A stretch of DNA of 64,000 nucleotides, from positions 69,348,639-69,412,638 of the forward strand of contig CM060196.1 in the NCBI GenBank assembly GCA_030549335.1. Direction: 5' to 3'. How positions within the stretch are numbered: the stretch's first letter is position 1; each line of letters begins with the position of its first letter. Below the pieces are notes generated by a model. That model was given only the letters and a program-made list of their open reading frames with translations, ran no database searches and had not been told where the DNA came from. This document shows, in pieces, positions 24,739 through 36,110 of the stretch. Position numbers and translations under genes: made by a program. This DNA is from Pontederia crassipes (Eukaryota; Streptophyta; Magnoliopsida; Commelinales; Pontederiaceae).

Positions 24739-27700
24739 ATGGAGGAAGGAGGAAGAGACGAGACGGCGGGTCTGAGCCCGCGGAGGGTGGTCGGCGATTA
24801 CATCCTCGGCCCCATGATTGGGTCCGGCTCCTTTGCCGTCGTGTGGCGGGCGCGGCACCGGCTGCACGGCCACGAGGCGGCCGTCAAGGAGGTCGACAAG
24901 AAGAGGGTGAACAGCAAGGTCAGGGAGGGGATCCTCAAGGAAATCAGCATCCTTCACCACATCTGCCACCCCAACATCGTCCGCCTCTATCAAGTCATTC
25001 AGGTTCTGCATCTTTCCCGCCGTTTGCTTTGGTTGCATGACAGCTTTAGGTTTCCCGGGGCGCGTTGATGATGATAGTTTCGTGCATGGTAGACGGAGGA
25101 AAGGTTATTTCTGGTGCTTGAATACTGCGCCGGAGGCGACCTCGCTGCGTATATGAAGCGTCATGGGTGCCAGGGCAGGGTCTCGGATGGTGTCGCGAGG
25201 CACTTCATGAGGCAGCTCGGTACGTCATTGATTCTCGGAGCTTGGTTGATGTTTTAGCGTGTATTTTGTTTCATCAGGTGGCATTGATTCTTGTTCTTTT
25301 CTTTTTTTGGCTCTGCATTGCGGGTGCTTCGCAGCGGAAGGGTTGAAGGTTTTGCGAGAAAACAATCTCATCCACAGAGACCTGAAGCCGCAGGTTCGTT
25401 CCTTGGCCGATTTCCTTTCCATGTAGTGTTACTTCTGTGTCTACGATACTTGACTAGATTGGCATAACGCTTGGTGGTTTCGGAAGTCTAGACATTTACG
25501 GATTACTTGTATTTTCAGTGGTAATAACACGATTCAGGTTATGCAATTCAATACCAGATTGGGTCTGATTTCATATCTATGTTTATGGAACTGCCAGTGA
25601 TGATTTTGAGTTTAGGAGGGTTTTACTTTGATGCTGATTTTCCCAGTTCAATGTTGTCTTTTCTGAGAGGTGACGTCAATTCAATGTTGTCACCCATAAT
25701 TGTACTCTTTAATGGCGACTTTCAATAAAGTAGAGTTCAATCATCAATATGTTGCTTTGATAAACATATTAACTAATGCCAGACTGCTTATATAGCTTAT
25801 CTATGTGCTTCATTTGATTGCATGGTGATTTAAAATGAATGTGTTGCATGCCAATAAATGCAACATAGAATGATTAAGTTGCATTACTTATGGTTTCAAT
25901 AACTTGGAAAGGACTCAGTTTTCTCCAATTTAGCTTGAGAAAGTAGCACAATAACTAACTAAAAGTCATGCTTATTTTCTGGAATTTGATTATAATGATT
26001 TTGTCAGCATCAATTCTATCATTTTATTAACTCTTTGTTTATATAGTCCATCTAGAACTACCACATCAAAACTCCCAATATACTTTAGCTTTTTGAGTCA
26101 TATTTTTTAAGTTATTGATTTTCATAGCATAGAGATATTGAATTAAGTAATTAACAATTTTGTGTTCTTCAGTTCCTTACATTAACCATGTTGTAAACCT
26201 GCAGAATCTTTTGTTATCTACGGATGGTGAAACACCAGTGCTGAAAATTGGTGATTTTGGATTTGCTAGGTGAGAAATCAGTTTAGTACTGGGAAAACTC
26301 AGTTCTCTTATATATAAGTGATCAGATTTGTGTTACTATTCTTGCATGTTATATATCTTTGTTTTCCATTCGCGTTCAGTTAAAGCATGCTCATATGGCA
26401 TCAGCATTTGTTTACCTTATCATTTGGTTGAGATTGTTAAATAGAAAATTGTAAATTACCATTGGTTAGGTACTTAGGTTGGTGGAGAACTACTCAACAT
26501 ATTGAACTTTGGAACACATACAAATCGGCATGAAGCAGGAGGAAAGAAATTATGCATAGAGTTAATGTTAAAATATACGATGAATTTCAATATGTGAAAA
26601 AAAAAACATGTTATAATTTTTAGAGGTTGAAAGAAAATGACACTAACTGAAGAAGTGATTTTAAGCATAAACTCTAATCACATTTAGCACAGTAATATGT
26701 TACATGTAAATGTTTACCCACATCTGTCTGAATGACTAAGTTCCACTGATTATGATTAAACCATTATAACAGAAGCCTAGAGTAATTTTCTAGCTGTATT
26801 TTTCCTTCATCACAGATCAAATTACCAGCTAATTAATGATATCATTGAAGGATCAAATATCCTTTCCATTCATAGTTGGACCAATATGTGAATCTGTTTT
26901 CTCTAATCATCAAATAGTGGTGTTTCTAGTTTATACTTATTTTTTTAATATTCAATTATAAGCTACTTTGTATTGTGAAGTTGCTGAAATTGTTATGTGC
27001 ACCCTTGCTTGCTTTAAAATAATAGTTCTCTGAGCTGCTTTTAGCTGAAGAAGTAAGCACATGTATTCCTATTTGCCAGACTATTTCTGATATATGGCTT
27101 TCCTGTTAGATATCTGATGCCTCAAGGGTTAGCTGATACACTTTGTGGTTCTCCTTTGTACATGGCTCCTGAAATTTTTCAGGAAAGAAGATATGATGCC
27201 AAGGTCAGACTTGTACTTCATGTTCACTTGTGTTGTGCCATAAATCCATATATTAATTTGTTGCAACTTGCAAGTGCAGGCTGATTTATGGAGTGTTGGA
27301 GCTATTCTTTTCCAGCTGGTGACTGGAAAACTACCGTTTGGTGGAAATACTCATTTGCAGGTATCCTAGTTATTTAATTTCACTTCAAACTTGGAATAAT
27401 TAAATAATATAATCACACATCTCAATTTTTTTATTCTTGCTTGCAGCTTATCCAGAACATAATGTCATCTAATGAGCTGCGATTTCCACAATATCTTTTG
27501 GTGCATATACATCCTGATTGCATAAGTTTATGTAGAAGCCTTCTTCGTAGGAACCCAGGTAAAACAATAATCCTTTCTCTTAGGGGCATTCATTGGTCAT
27601 GTCACTTCCTAGTTCCTATCCAACCATTCCGGTTGGGATGGGTTTTTCAACAAAAAAATAAAAAATCAAATCTGACCTGATCTACATCAGGTTGGGTCAG

Positions 27701-30700
27701 GTCATCAGTATACAACAACAACAACAAAGCCTTATCCCACTAGTTGGGGTCGGTCATCAGTATATACCCATTAATTGTTTTATTTTTTTTAACATACACA
27801 CACACACACATGAGGAATATTAGGGTGCATACACAAAAGTGTGTATGCACCCTGCAATCACAAGATTTTATCCGCTGGGTTGATATCCTGACTTATGAGA
27901 AATAACTCACACTTAGACAGCCGGTTCAACAAGTGAATTCGTTCAGTCAACACAAACAATCCGGTTCAAGAAGAGAAATTGTGCATCCCCAACTCTCTGT
28001 TGTTCCTTCGTTTCAAAAAACTCTCTGTTGTTCCTTCGCTGCTGCGCCGCCTGGGATTGTCTCTCCCTGCAAGCGTCGTGCTCATCTCTCTCTCTCACAC
28101 ACAGCAAGTTGGTCTGCCTCCCTCCCTTTCCCTCTTTTCCTTCTTCCTGCACCAGACATCTCTCTTTATCAGTAAGATGGTCCCCCCCCCCGGTCTCTCT
28201 CTACTTTTGATCAATTATTCATTTTTTCATTGTTATGTTCTTCTCCCTCGGCTCCCTCCCGGTCCTTCTTTCTCTGATTCTGCAGCAGGTCTCTCTCTTT
28301 CTATTTTTTATCAATAATTCATCTCTTCATTGTTCTGGACTTCTCTCTCCCCCGTTTATCAAATTGTTTTCGGTGGTTTTTTATCTTTATGATTCTTCTA
28401 TTTGTTGTCATGTGCAAAGAGATTTAGTAAAGCAACGATGGACATAGCCTGCAAGTGGACAACTCAGCTTCTTGCAATCGAGAGAGGCACGATCGAGCGA
28501 GGAGCGGAACGCAGGAGGAGTGCTTCTTCATCCTGGAGTGAAATTGCTAACAAAGAGGAGCCATGAACCGAGCCATGATAAAGATGATGACTAACCACTT
28601 GAACCGCTTTTAAACCAGCCCCTTTAATTCTTTCAAACCTCAACCCTTTGATCTCTATCGGACGGATAAAATCTTGTAATTTCAGGTGTATACACAGAAG
28701 TGTGCATGCATCCTAATATTTCTCTCTCTATATATATTGAATGATGATATAAAAAAACTTGAATAATGCAATACGACTTAAGACAACCGCAAAACACTAT
28801 TGTGTGATATAAAATATGACGATAAAAAATGTTTAAATAATAAACAATCATTAAAATTGAAAAAAATAGGTGATTGGGTTGGATCAGATTTGAATTTCTC
28901 CAAACCGTATCCAATCAAAGATGAACACCTCTACATTCTCTATTGTCATCTGATCTTGTATGGTAGAATGTGTGTTATCTGTTGGAAAGATTTAGCTGTC
29001 ATTAGTGCTGCCTGAAACACCCCCTATGGTGTTGCTTTTCAGGGAACTTTTTCATGAAACAACTTGATATAACTGACCCAGGGATATCTCCATGATGTGC
29101 GCATGTGTGTCTGTGTCTAAATTCATGCTTAAAGTTATACTATGTTCTATAGTTCAATTTCAAACTGGTTGACAACTGAGTTACAACCCATCTAATTGAT
29201 GAAGGTAACATGTTCATATGAATTTTGATTTTCAACTCTTTTGCAGTTGAGAGGCTTGGATTTGAAGGGTTCTTTACCCACAGTTTCATAACTCTACAAA
29301 GGTTTGCTTTGAACATCATGTTTGTGATGTAGATGCACAAGCTTTGACTCTTTCCTTGACATGAAATGAATAATAAATGGATGAGGCAATTCAATTTTTT
29401 GTTCAATTTGGACAGTTACTTAATTGACATGCTTTTCTTTAGTTGCTATTAACATTCTGATATTATCATCCAGGACAACTGGAACATCTGTGGAATCTGA
29501 AAATGCACCAGATGCTAATTTAGATAAAGATAATCAACTAATCTCTTCCAGTGCTAGTAGGACAGGGGTTGGGACCGTGGAGCAAGGACTTTCAAATGCA
29601 AATGCATCAAATGGTAATACACTTAGTGCTAAAATTTAAGTTTGCTTAAATTGATAGTTTTTAACAAACTTTTCTTTCTATTCAGTTGCTGACTCATTGG
29701 AGGACATTGAGAGGGAATATGTTCTTGTTAATGCCAATTTTTCTTCCATCAGGACATTGTCATCTTCCTGGGCAGCATCCTTATTTGATAATTCTAAAAC
29801 TAGGTCAATTACTTATAGTCCAAAAAATGTCAAGGGTAACCCAGGAGTTGTAAAATCCACCAGTCCAACAGTAAGTCATACTTATGCTGGTGCCCAGAGC
29901 TGTATTTGTTCTCATTCTTGTGCATCACAAGCACCTACTTCATCAGAGGATGTAGCATGCACATCACTATCTCATTCTACATCACGAGCTTCTACCACAT
30001 TGGATGATTTAGGAAGGACATCACAATTGCATCCTTCTGATAGGATTCAGCTTCTAGATCACTATATCAAAGCTCTCATGGATGTTGCTCATGAGAAGGT
30101 ACGAAATTTGAGATTCAATCTTCACTTAGTTAACTCCTTATATCAGCTTCTGGAATCAGTAGCATCAAGGTTCACCAATCATGATTCTCAAGCATTTAAT
30201 TCCTTTATATCGCTTCCAGAATGTTAAAATCCTGATAAAGGAGGAGGGTTGTGTTAGGCCCCGACAGCCAGCATAAAATCCTGTCGAATCTTATGAACAT
30301 GGATCAACGAATTGGCGTCGTATGATCCATGTAGCCGACCCCACTTAGTGGGATAAGGTTTTGTTGTTGTTGTTGTTGTTGTTGTATATCGCTTCCAGAA
30401 TGTAGTCTTGACAATATGCTACATAACTATGTGGACATGTTATCACCAATGATGCTTCATTAAGTGGCAGTTAGATGTCTGCTCATATTTATCTATTTAT
30501 GGAAACAAGGTGTCCTCATCTCCTCATTAATCTACAGGTTCATTTTAGGAGTTTAAGTTTGTTGGATTATGATGATTATGGCAGTAATTCATCATCATTT
30601 GTTCTTTAATGGCTCATTATCGTTATTCTGTTTTTTTGTTATTTAGATGTTTATTGTGTTTCTGTTAAATAATAGCTATTGTTAGATATTTAGATAAATG

Positions 30701-33070
30701 TTAGCAGTTTTACAACTTATATGAAATTTCTTTCATTCTGTGAATAGTTTCACTATTTTATTTAAATAATGCAAAAGTGCAAAAAGTGTATCCGCACCTC
30801 TTTCCTCATTTTCTTCTAAAGAATATCTGGTCACTTTTACTTCTATGCAATATGTTCCCTGGATGCATACCAGATGCCATCTTTGTGGAGTTTTGATATG
30901 TTGACAACTTGATTCTGGTTTTTCTAGATACTCTTACTTATTCCCACTCTTACTTATCCACCGAGCATAAAAGGTCTTATATATCAAAGAATTGTTGTTA
31001 CATTCTTCAATATATAATTTGAATAAAAAGATCTTTAAGACAAATTATATTTTTGGATATTGCATAAGAGGAAAACAAAACATTCACACATGAAATGCAA
31101 TCTGGTTTATCGTATATGTTAACAAATATTTGTCAACATATTTACATGGCTTTTATCTGCGAAATGTCATTACCTTAGATATAACCTCTCTACCTTGCAA
31201 TTATATCTCCATGGAGTGGGCTAAATTAGACAAAAGACATCACCATATAATTTGGGAGAGAAATACCTATAAAACACTTGTCTAAATGACTTTTAAGTGT
31301 TTCCGGGTTTGGTTGCTACTTCTTGAATCACCAGGGTGAAAAACAAAGCTGCACTAATTGTCAGAATTTTGCAAAGCGTAGAGAACACAGTGCAGTTGCA
31401 AACATATTCTATCAGTTACCCTAAGGCCTAAAACAATAGCTAACCTTTTTTAGAAGAATAGCGAACGCTTTCTTATCAGTTGTTGGAATTCACGTTTTCT
31501 ATTGGATGCAAGTTCTCTGCCACAAACATACCTTTTCTTAATATCCATAATTTCTTGTCTTTTGGAATTGATGAGTGATACAATATTTTTAATTATTTTT
31601 CAATTAATCCTCAGATTACTAGACACCTATGTAATTTTCTAAGAAATCCTTTGGAAACTGAAGATGTTACGAAATGATTTGCAGCTTTTAGTTTTCTATA
31701 GGTATGAAGTATCAAATGGACTGGCCTTTAAAAATTCCAGTGACAAAGGGTTGCTTCTAGAATCATTTTCACTTGAACTTGTGATATTAGCCGTTTGGAC
31801 AGAAGCTATTAAAGTATGTAATGCATGGATGGTGTCACATGATGATGGAGGTACTCTTGCTAGATCTTTGGCTGACCAGAGCCATAAAAGTGATAATTTA
31901 TGTCTCAACAGAACAGATAAATTGGACAAGACAAGACCATTGTCAGCCTGCACTTGGGCTGAGAAAGGATTCATTTTTGCTTGTGATAGAGCTGAAGAGA
32001 TATGTAGCAGATTGAAAGAGATGGACGGTGACTACTTGTGCTTCATTGTATGATGAATCTAATCTTATTTTACAGAATTCTACTTAAAATTCTCTTCTGC
32101 ATTTCAGGTGATATGGAGATGCCAGATGCGTTTGAGATCCTATATCAGACTGCTTTAGCTGCTGGCAAAAGTGGTGCTGTATGTGCTTTCTCTGTATAAT
32201 CTCAACTGTCATGCAATCTCTTTTGTTCATGCCCGGCCTTTACATCAAACTAAATCTTAAAATCTTGAAGTTGATTTTTTTTTTGTAAGGTTCTCGGTGT
32301 TTTATCATAAAAGTATTTGATTTTGAATAAGCTTTTTGTAGTATAACTTTTCCTTGAATTAATCTTTCTACTTTTTCCAAGATCATTATTTGCCACAAAA
32401 ATTTTCATACACAAACAATTGTCATGGTTAGTGAGAGAATGAACCATTACTCCATTATATTTATATTAGAAAATGGCAAAATTTCTTAATCTACTTCCAA
32501 TTGGGACTTTTAGTGCATGGATAATGTCTACTTTTGTTGTTTTGTATGAAGACAGCAAGTGAACGCTAGTTTATCATATTTATTTCGGTTAAATTTGAAC
32601 TAGAAGTTCTGAGTGTATGGTTATGCAACTTGGAGACGGGAAAGAATTATGAGGTATTGGCTGTTGGTTCATTTTTTTGTTCCATTGCTTGATATAATTC
32701 CGAGATGTCTATTGTACTTTGTAGAACTTCCATGTTCTTAGATAAGAAGAAAGTGTTCGCATTTTCAGTAATTATCCTAGTTATACAACTATATTTTCCA
32801 TTATTCTTCACATTTCTCATTTATGTGATGTATGGCTTCTTTCATCATCTTCAGGTAGAAGAACTTATGGGGCATTGTAGCAGGGCGGTAGCATCATATT
32901 CAAAAGCAATCACCCTTTTGTCGTTTATCGCATTTGAAGCAATATCACTACAATTGAATCCACCATTGTCACTTTCACCTTCTAAACAGCGGCAGCTTCG
33001 CACCTACATTACTGTCTTAAGAGCTCGTTTGAAAGTTTTGAATGGCAAACGACGGACTCTTCCCAGTTAG
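24739..33070 (+). CDS. ATG1: ATG1-type autophagy serine/threonine kinase
   Basis: Thirteen exons: 24739-25002, 25093-25219, 25335-25393, 26205-26269, 27110-27203, 27280-27360, 27447-27558, 29247-29301, 29474-29613, 29686-30098, 31685-32027, 32108-32178 and 32855-33070. All junctions are GT-AG and in phase, giving about 679 residues. The kinase domain begins at [18 protein letters not shown] (glycine loop 28-33). The catalytic lysine is K50, HRDLKPQN is at 144-151, DFG at 167-169 and APE at 191-193. It ends near [17 protein letters not shown] Ser/Thr-rich spacer follows, then helical C-terminal repeats (about 455-679) that in this family bind ATG13 and related partners. Plant ATG1 starts autophagosome formation under starvation, downstream of TOR and SnRK1. 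The catalytic motifs are intact, so an active enzyme is predicted. One oddity is the exon 11 acceptor: the nearest AG (31699) would give a stop, whereas the AG ending at 31684 keeps frame and adds six residues (LLVFYR). Introns 7 and 10 carry transposons. Confidence 0.92.
27713..27751 (-). mobile_element. SINE stump: 3' end only, with target duplication
   Basis: Only the last 39 or so bases of the Au-like SINE are present: (CAA)n and aagccttatcccactagttggggtc, in minus orientation. A perfect 13-bp duplication, ggtcatcagtata, flanks it (27700-27712 and 27752-27764). It is therefore a genuine insertion cut short at its 5' end, not a deletion remnant. Confidence 0.85.
27815..28722. mobile_element. 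Inner TIR element in ATG1 intron 7
   Basis: The ends gaatattagggtgcatacac... and (reverse complement) gaaatattaggatgcatgcac... are inverted repeats of about 65 bases, continuing through cacaagattttatccg / tacaagattttatccg. The interior of about 780 bases is C/T-rich with short open frames of low complexity and no recognised protein. It is non-autonomous, of unassigned superfamily, and inserted within the outer element at 27582-28932. Confidence 0.65.
30225..30384 (+). mobile_element. Au-like SINE in ATG1 intron 10
   Basis: The body runs from aaatcctgataaagg to a long (TTG)n tail. A perfect 19-bp target duplication, tatatcgcttccagaatgt, lies at 30206-30224 and 30385-30403. It lacks the first 30 or so bases present in the copies at 2980 and 3700, so it is mildly 5'-truncated. 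It lies in the intron between exons 10 and 11, in sense with the gene. Confidence 0.92.
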
Positions 33071-33891
33071 ATTCTTGAGTTAACCTGCAAGGACAAATTG
33101 AGTTGATCTGCTAACACACACGCAAGCCTTCCATTTACAATGTTTTTTTAGGGAGTTAGGATACATAAAAAGGAAGGTGCTTACAGCCCATATTAGCCGT
33201 CAAATTTTGTTCAGTTTTAAATAGGTTTTTTTTTTGTTACAAATTTTAATACAGATAATTAGTATAGACACATCTTTCGACCTAGCAATCTTGTGTATGG
33301 AAGGCGGTCAATATAACTTGTACAAAGAATTACAAAATGGAACATTAAAATCAAGAAAAGTTCTTCGGTTGTCTTTTGTGAATATGTGTTCGTGCATTCA
33401 TTAATTGTTCCTTGATTAGGTTCCAATATATAAATTATTAGAAAATATTCCATTTCCAGTGTTTGCTGATCAAAATTTAATGAAGAAATCTAGTGAAAAC
33501 ATGACGTGTTTCTCAAGGGATAAATAAACATATTCCCTCTGGAGCTTCTTTCATGTTAACATATTTTACTAAATAATTATTTTCATTTTATAATTCTTTT
33601 ATGCAACCAAGAAAACGAATTACTTTTTGCCAGTAGCTTCTGTATGGAACTAATGCACTGGGCTCACTCGGCTACATGTGAAATTTTAACAGCTTCTCAT
33701 TCAACATCTTCAGTAAAAGATTGTCTAAATAGGTAATGCCATGATGAACTTATCATAAAGAACTTAGGATATTCGTATCCCCAATATAACTATATCATAA
33801 TAAATAATTCTACATTTGGAACTTTAACAGCTTCTTATTCAACATCACTACTAACAAGAGTGTCTACATAAATACCGCTATGATGAAATTA
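33071..33891. other. Downstream flank of ATG1
   Basis: Probable 3' UTR followed by AT-rich spacer. No feature was recognised. Confidence 0.4.
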
Positions 33892-33900
33892 TCAAAAGTC

Positions 33901-34381
33901 AAAAGGAAATATTACATCAAATATCTCCAACTTTAAGATTTGCTCACGATGTCCTCCATCTTCATTTTGTAACATCAATGTCCTCCATTTTTAACTTATT
34001 TCATCCGGTGCCCTCTTTGCCTATTATAGCCCTTTCGGTCGCGGCGCAGATGTGACGCTGACAGAACGTCTTCTCTCATCGACCTGGCAATATTAAAAAT
34101 TTTAAAAAATAAATAATTCCATAATGCCGACGAGGAGAAGGCCTCCCCCTCGACCTCGCTCGCCGGCGAGGTCGCAGAGGGCCCCTCCCTTTCGGGCGCA
34201 GGAGGGTGGGGGTTGCCATGTCAGTGTGAAAAGGAGAGAAGATGTTCTGCCAGCGTCACATTTGTGCTACGTTTATAATAGGTAAAGAATAAAAGATAAA
34301 GGATATTGACATTGTAAAATGAAGTTGGAGGACATCACTAAATAAATCATAAAGTTAGAGAGCATTTGGTATAATTTATCC
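33901..34381. mobile_element. Mutator-type MITE
   Basis: A 481-bp element with long terminal inverted repeats. The left arm (tctccaactttaagattt, gtgatgtcctcca, cttcattttgtaac) pairs with the right arm (gttacaaaatg-like, tggaggacatcac, aaatcataaagttagag). Arms extend to about 34085 and from about 34236, where tgacgctgacagaacgtctt pairs with agatgttctgccagcgtcac. Flanking 9-mers tcaaaagtc (33892-33900) and tcaaaactt (34382-34390) match at 7 of 9 positions, the duplication size of Mutator elements. The centre is GC-rich (cgctcgccggcgaggtcgc). Confidence 0.75.
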
Positions 34382-34792
34382 TCAAAACTTATGAATGAAT
34401 TATAATTCAACGGTGGTATGGTGGATGCATATAGACGAGCATTTCTCAATAGTCAATACTAGATGCATTCACACACTTGATATCGCACAAACACTGGAAT
34501 GATGACTCATGTTGCACATACAGATCTTTATTTTGACTGTTCATCTTAACAACCAATGATACAAAATGGGAACACTACCAAATATTAAAGAAATAAAGTA
34601 TCACTTAAAAGAAATAATCTTTTTTTTCGTTTAAAAATATTCAATGCTATGCCGTACCAAAATCGGTTACATGGCTTAAATACCAATTTAGAGAATTTAA
34701 GGCATGTAAAGTAAATATTTCAAAACAATTTTTTTTAATCCCACTTTTGTAGAATTCCAAAGGGCACCAGGAGAGACGAGGGGGGAGGGGGG

Positions 34793-36072
34793 GTGAATTG
34801 ATGTTAATTTGAAAATATTAATTTTACGAAAATCATCGCGGAAGCACAAAATCGATTCTTTAAAATTTTTTAAAATACAACAATTCAGATCATAAGCATA
34901 ATATGAACGGTGAGAGAGAGAGAAAATTAAACGCAAAGACACGGTGGTTGTTGACGAGGTGCGGCCACACCTTGACCTATGTTCCCGCTCTGACTTCTCG
35001 ACCTTGAGGTCGCCGGAGATTTCACTCATCCATTCCTTTGTTCTAAATGAGGAAAGGAAGAAAGCCTTTTACACCATCGTCTTTTCTCCGCTTTGAGAGG
35101 CAAGACAATATTTTCTCCTAAAAAAACTAATTTATTTCTCTCGCTCAAGAGGTAAGATTTTGAACTTTTTTTATACAGGAGCTCTTTCAATTTTTTTTAA
35201 CAAAAATGTTTCTCTCTTTTACACTTCTATACTCACAAGAAAAGAAGATAGAATGAAGAGAAAGCTATAAAAAAAAACTTTAAAAAATTATCTCTCTTTG
35301 ATAACTTGAAATTTTTCTTCAATAAGTGAATAGGTACTTTTGTCTCTAGCTTTGACACTCCTTTTATAGTATTCAGTATGTGAAAAATTCGTCCAGAAAT
35401 TATTTCACAAATTCCTCCTTCAAATTTGACTGCTACTGTTCATTTGACTCGGAGGCTGATCGACCACACTTTTGGACCGGTCAACCGATCTATATGATCA
35501 TTGCGCTATTTTTCTAACTTTTGCGCTTGGTCGGTCGATCGGACTGTCGACCGGTGTTGTCTTGGCGTCAACCGGTTCTGAATCCATTGACCAGCGTATT
35601 CATTTGGTCGACCGGTATTGTCGATCGGCCTTCTTTGCGTCGACCGACAGATTGACCGACCTGCACTGTTGTGATCATAACTTTTTGCACAATTATCCAA
35701 ATTAGAATATCTTAAAGTCTATGAAAAGCTAATAGAATTCTCTATAATTTTGATGTTCCACATTCATTCAAAACTAATGAAATTAGTGACAATTATTTAA
35801 TCAAAGCGAAGTGCATAAAGTTATCCATTTTTTCTTTAAACTATTTCAGCATTTCAACTTTAATCTTTCGAGATTTGTTTCATCAAAATATAATTTTATA
35901 TGTCATTAAAACTTTGACCCAACAACTTTGATATCAATTTTTAACCTCGTTGGCCTAGTTTAATATGAGAATTTTCTAAGGGTCTTATTCGTGATTTTAT
36001 CCAAACACTATTTTTTAGATTTTGTGAATCTCACTTATAATGATGACAAAAGCTTGTGATTATAAATTCTTA
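34793..36072 (-). repeat. Copia/SIRE-like LTR, copy 1
   Basis: This is the first of two direct copies about 1.3 kb long, offset by 1318 bases. Read on the minus strand it contains a TTGTTGGGTCAAAG start-like block (near 35925). It also contains the TAGGCC..GGTGTGGCC..CACCTCGTCAACAACCACC region that resembles the R-U5 part of plant SIRE/Maximus Copia LTRs. A cluster of GTCGACCGGT-type palindromic words lies at 35460-35670. No coding domain is seen. Assignment to SIRE is by resemblance only. Confidence 0.5.
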
Positions 36073-36110
36073 GGATTTAGGGTTGAGGGCTTAGGGTTTA
36101 AGGAAAAAGA
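36073..36110. repeat. Telomere-like spacer between the two LTR copies
   Basis: The spacer and its left edge read ttaggatttagggttgaggg and cttagggttta, degenerate forms of the plant telomere unit TTTAGGG. It separates the two 1.3-kb repeats. It is short, so chance is possible. Confidence 0.35.

Larger units (their letters stand above)
27582..28932. mobile_element. Outer TIR element in ATG1 intron 7
   Basis: The left end aggggcattcattggtcat and the reverse complement of the right end, agaggtgttcatctttgatt, are inverted. They are followed inward by atccaacc/ggttgg and aaatctga(c/t)c words on both sides. The A-G-rich 'ggggtgttcat' head is common in plant hAT- and Mutator-related MITEs. A clean target duplication was not found (ttctct words on both flanks). 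Confidence 0.5.
27559..29246 (+). other. Intron 7 of ATG1, filled by nested insertions
   Basis: The donor gtaaaac follows CCAG at 27558 and the acceptor is cttttgcag before 29247. Most of the intron is mobile DNA: an outer TIR element (27582-28932) that contains a SINE stump (27713-27751), an (AC)n tract (about 27794-27810) and a second TIR element (27815-28722). Confidence 0.8.

Noticed and set aside
24667-25038. Minus-strand open frame of 123 codons over ATG1 exon 1
   Set aside because: It is the complement of the GC-rich kinase exon. The plus strand has glycine loop and lysine motifs and continues through matching exons.
27933-28447. Series of plus-strand open frames in ATG1 intron 7
   Set aside because: They lie inside the C/T-rich interior of a TIR element, are Ser/Leu/Pro-rich and have no family resemblance.
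29697-30227. Reading exon 10 of ATG1 through to the stop at 30225-30227
   Set aside because: The gt at 30099 follows GAG AAG and leads in phase to exon 11. The read-through part has no similarity to the family and runs to the SINE duplication.
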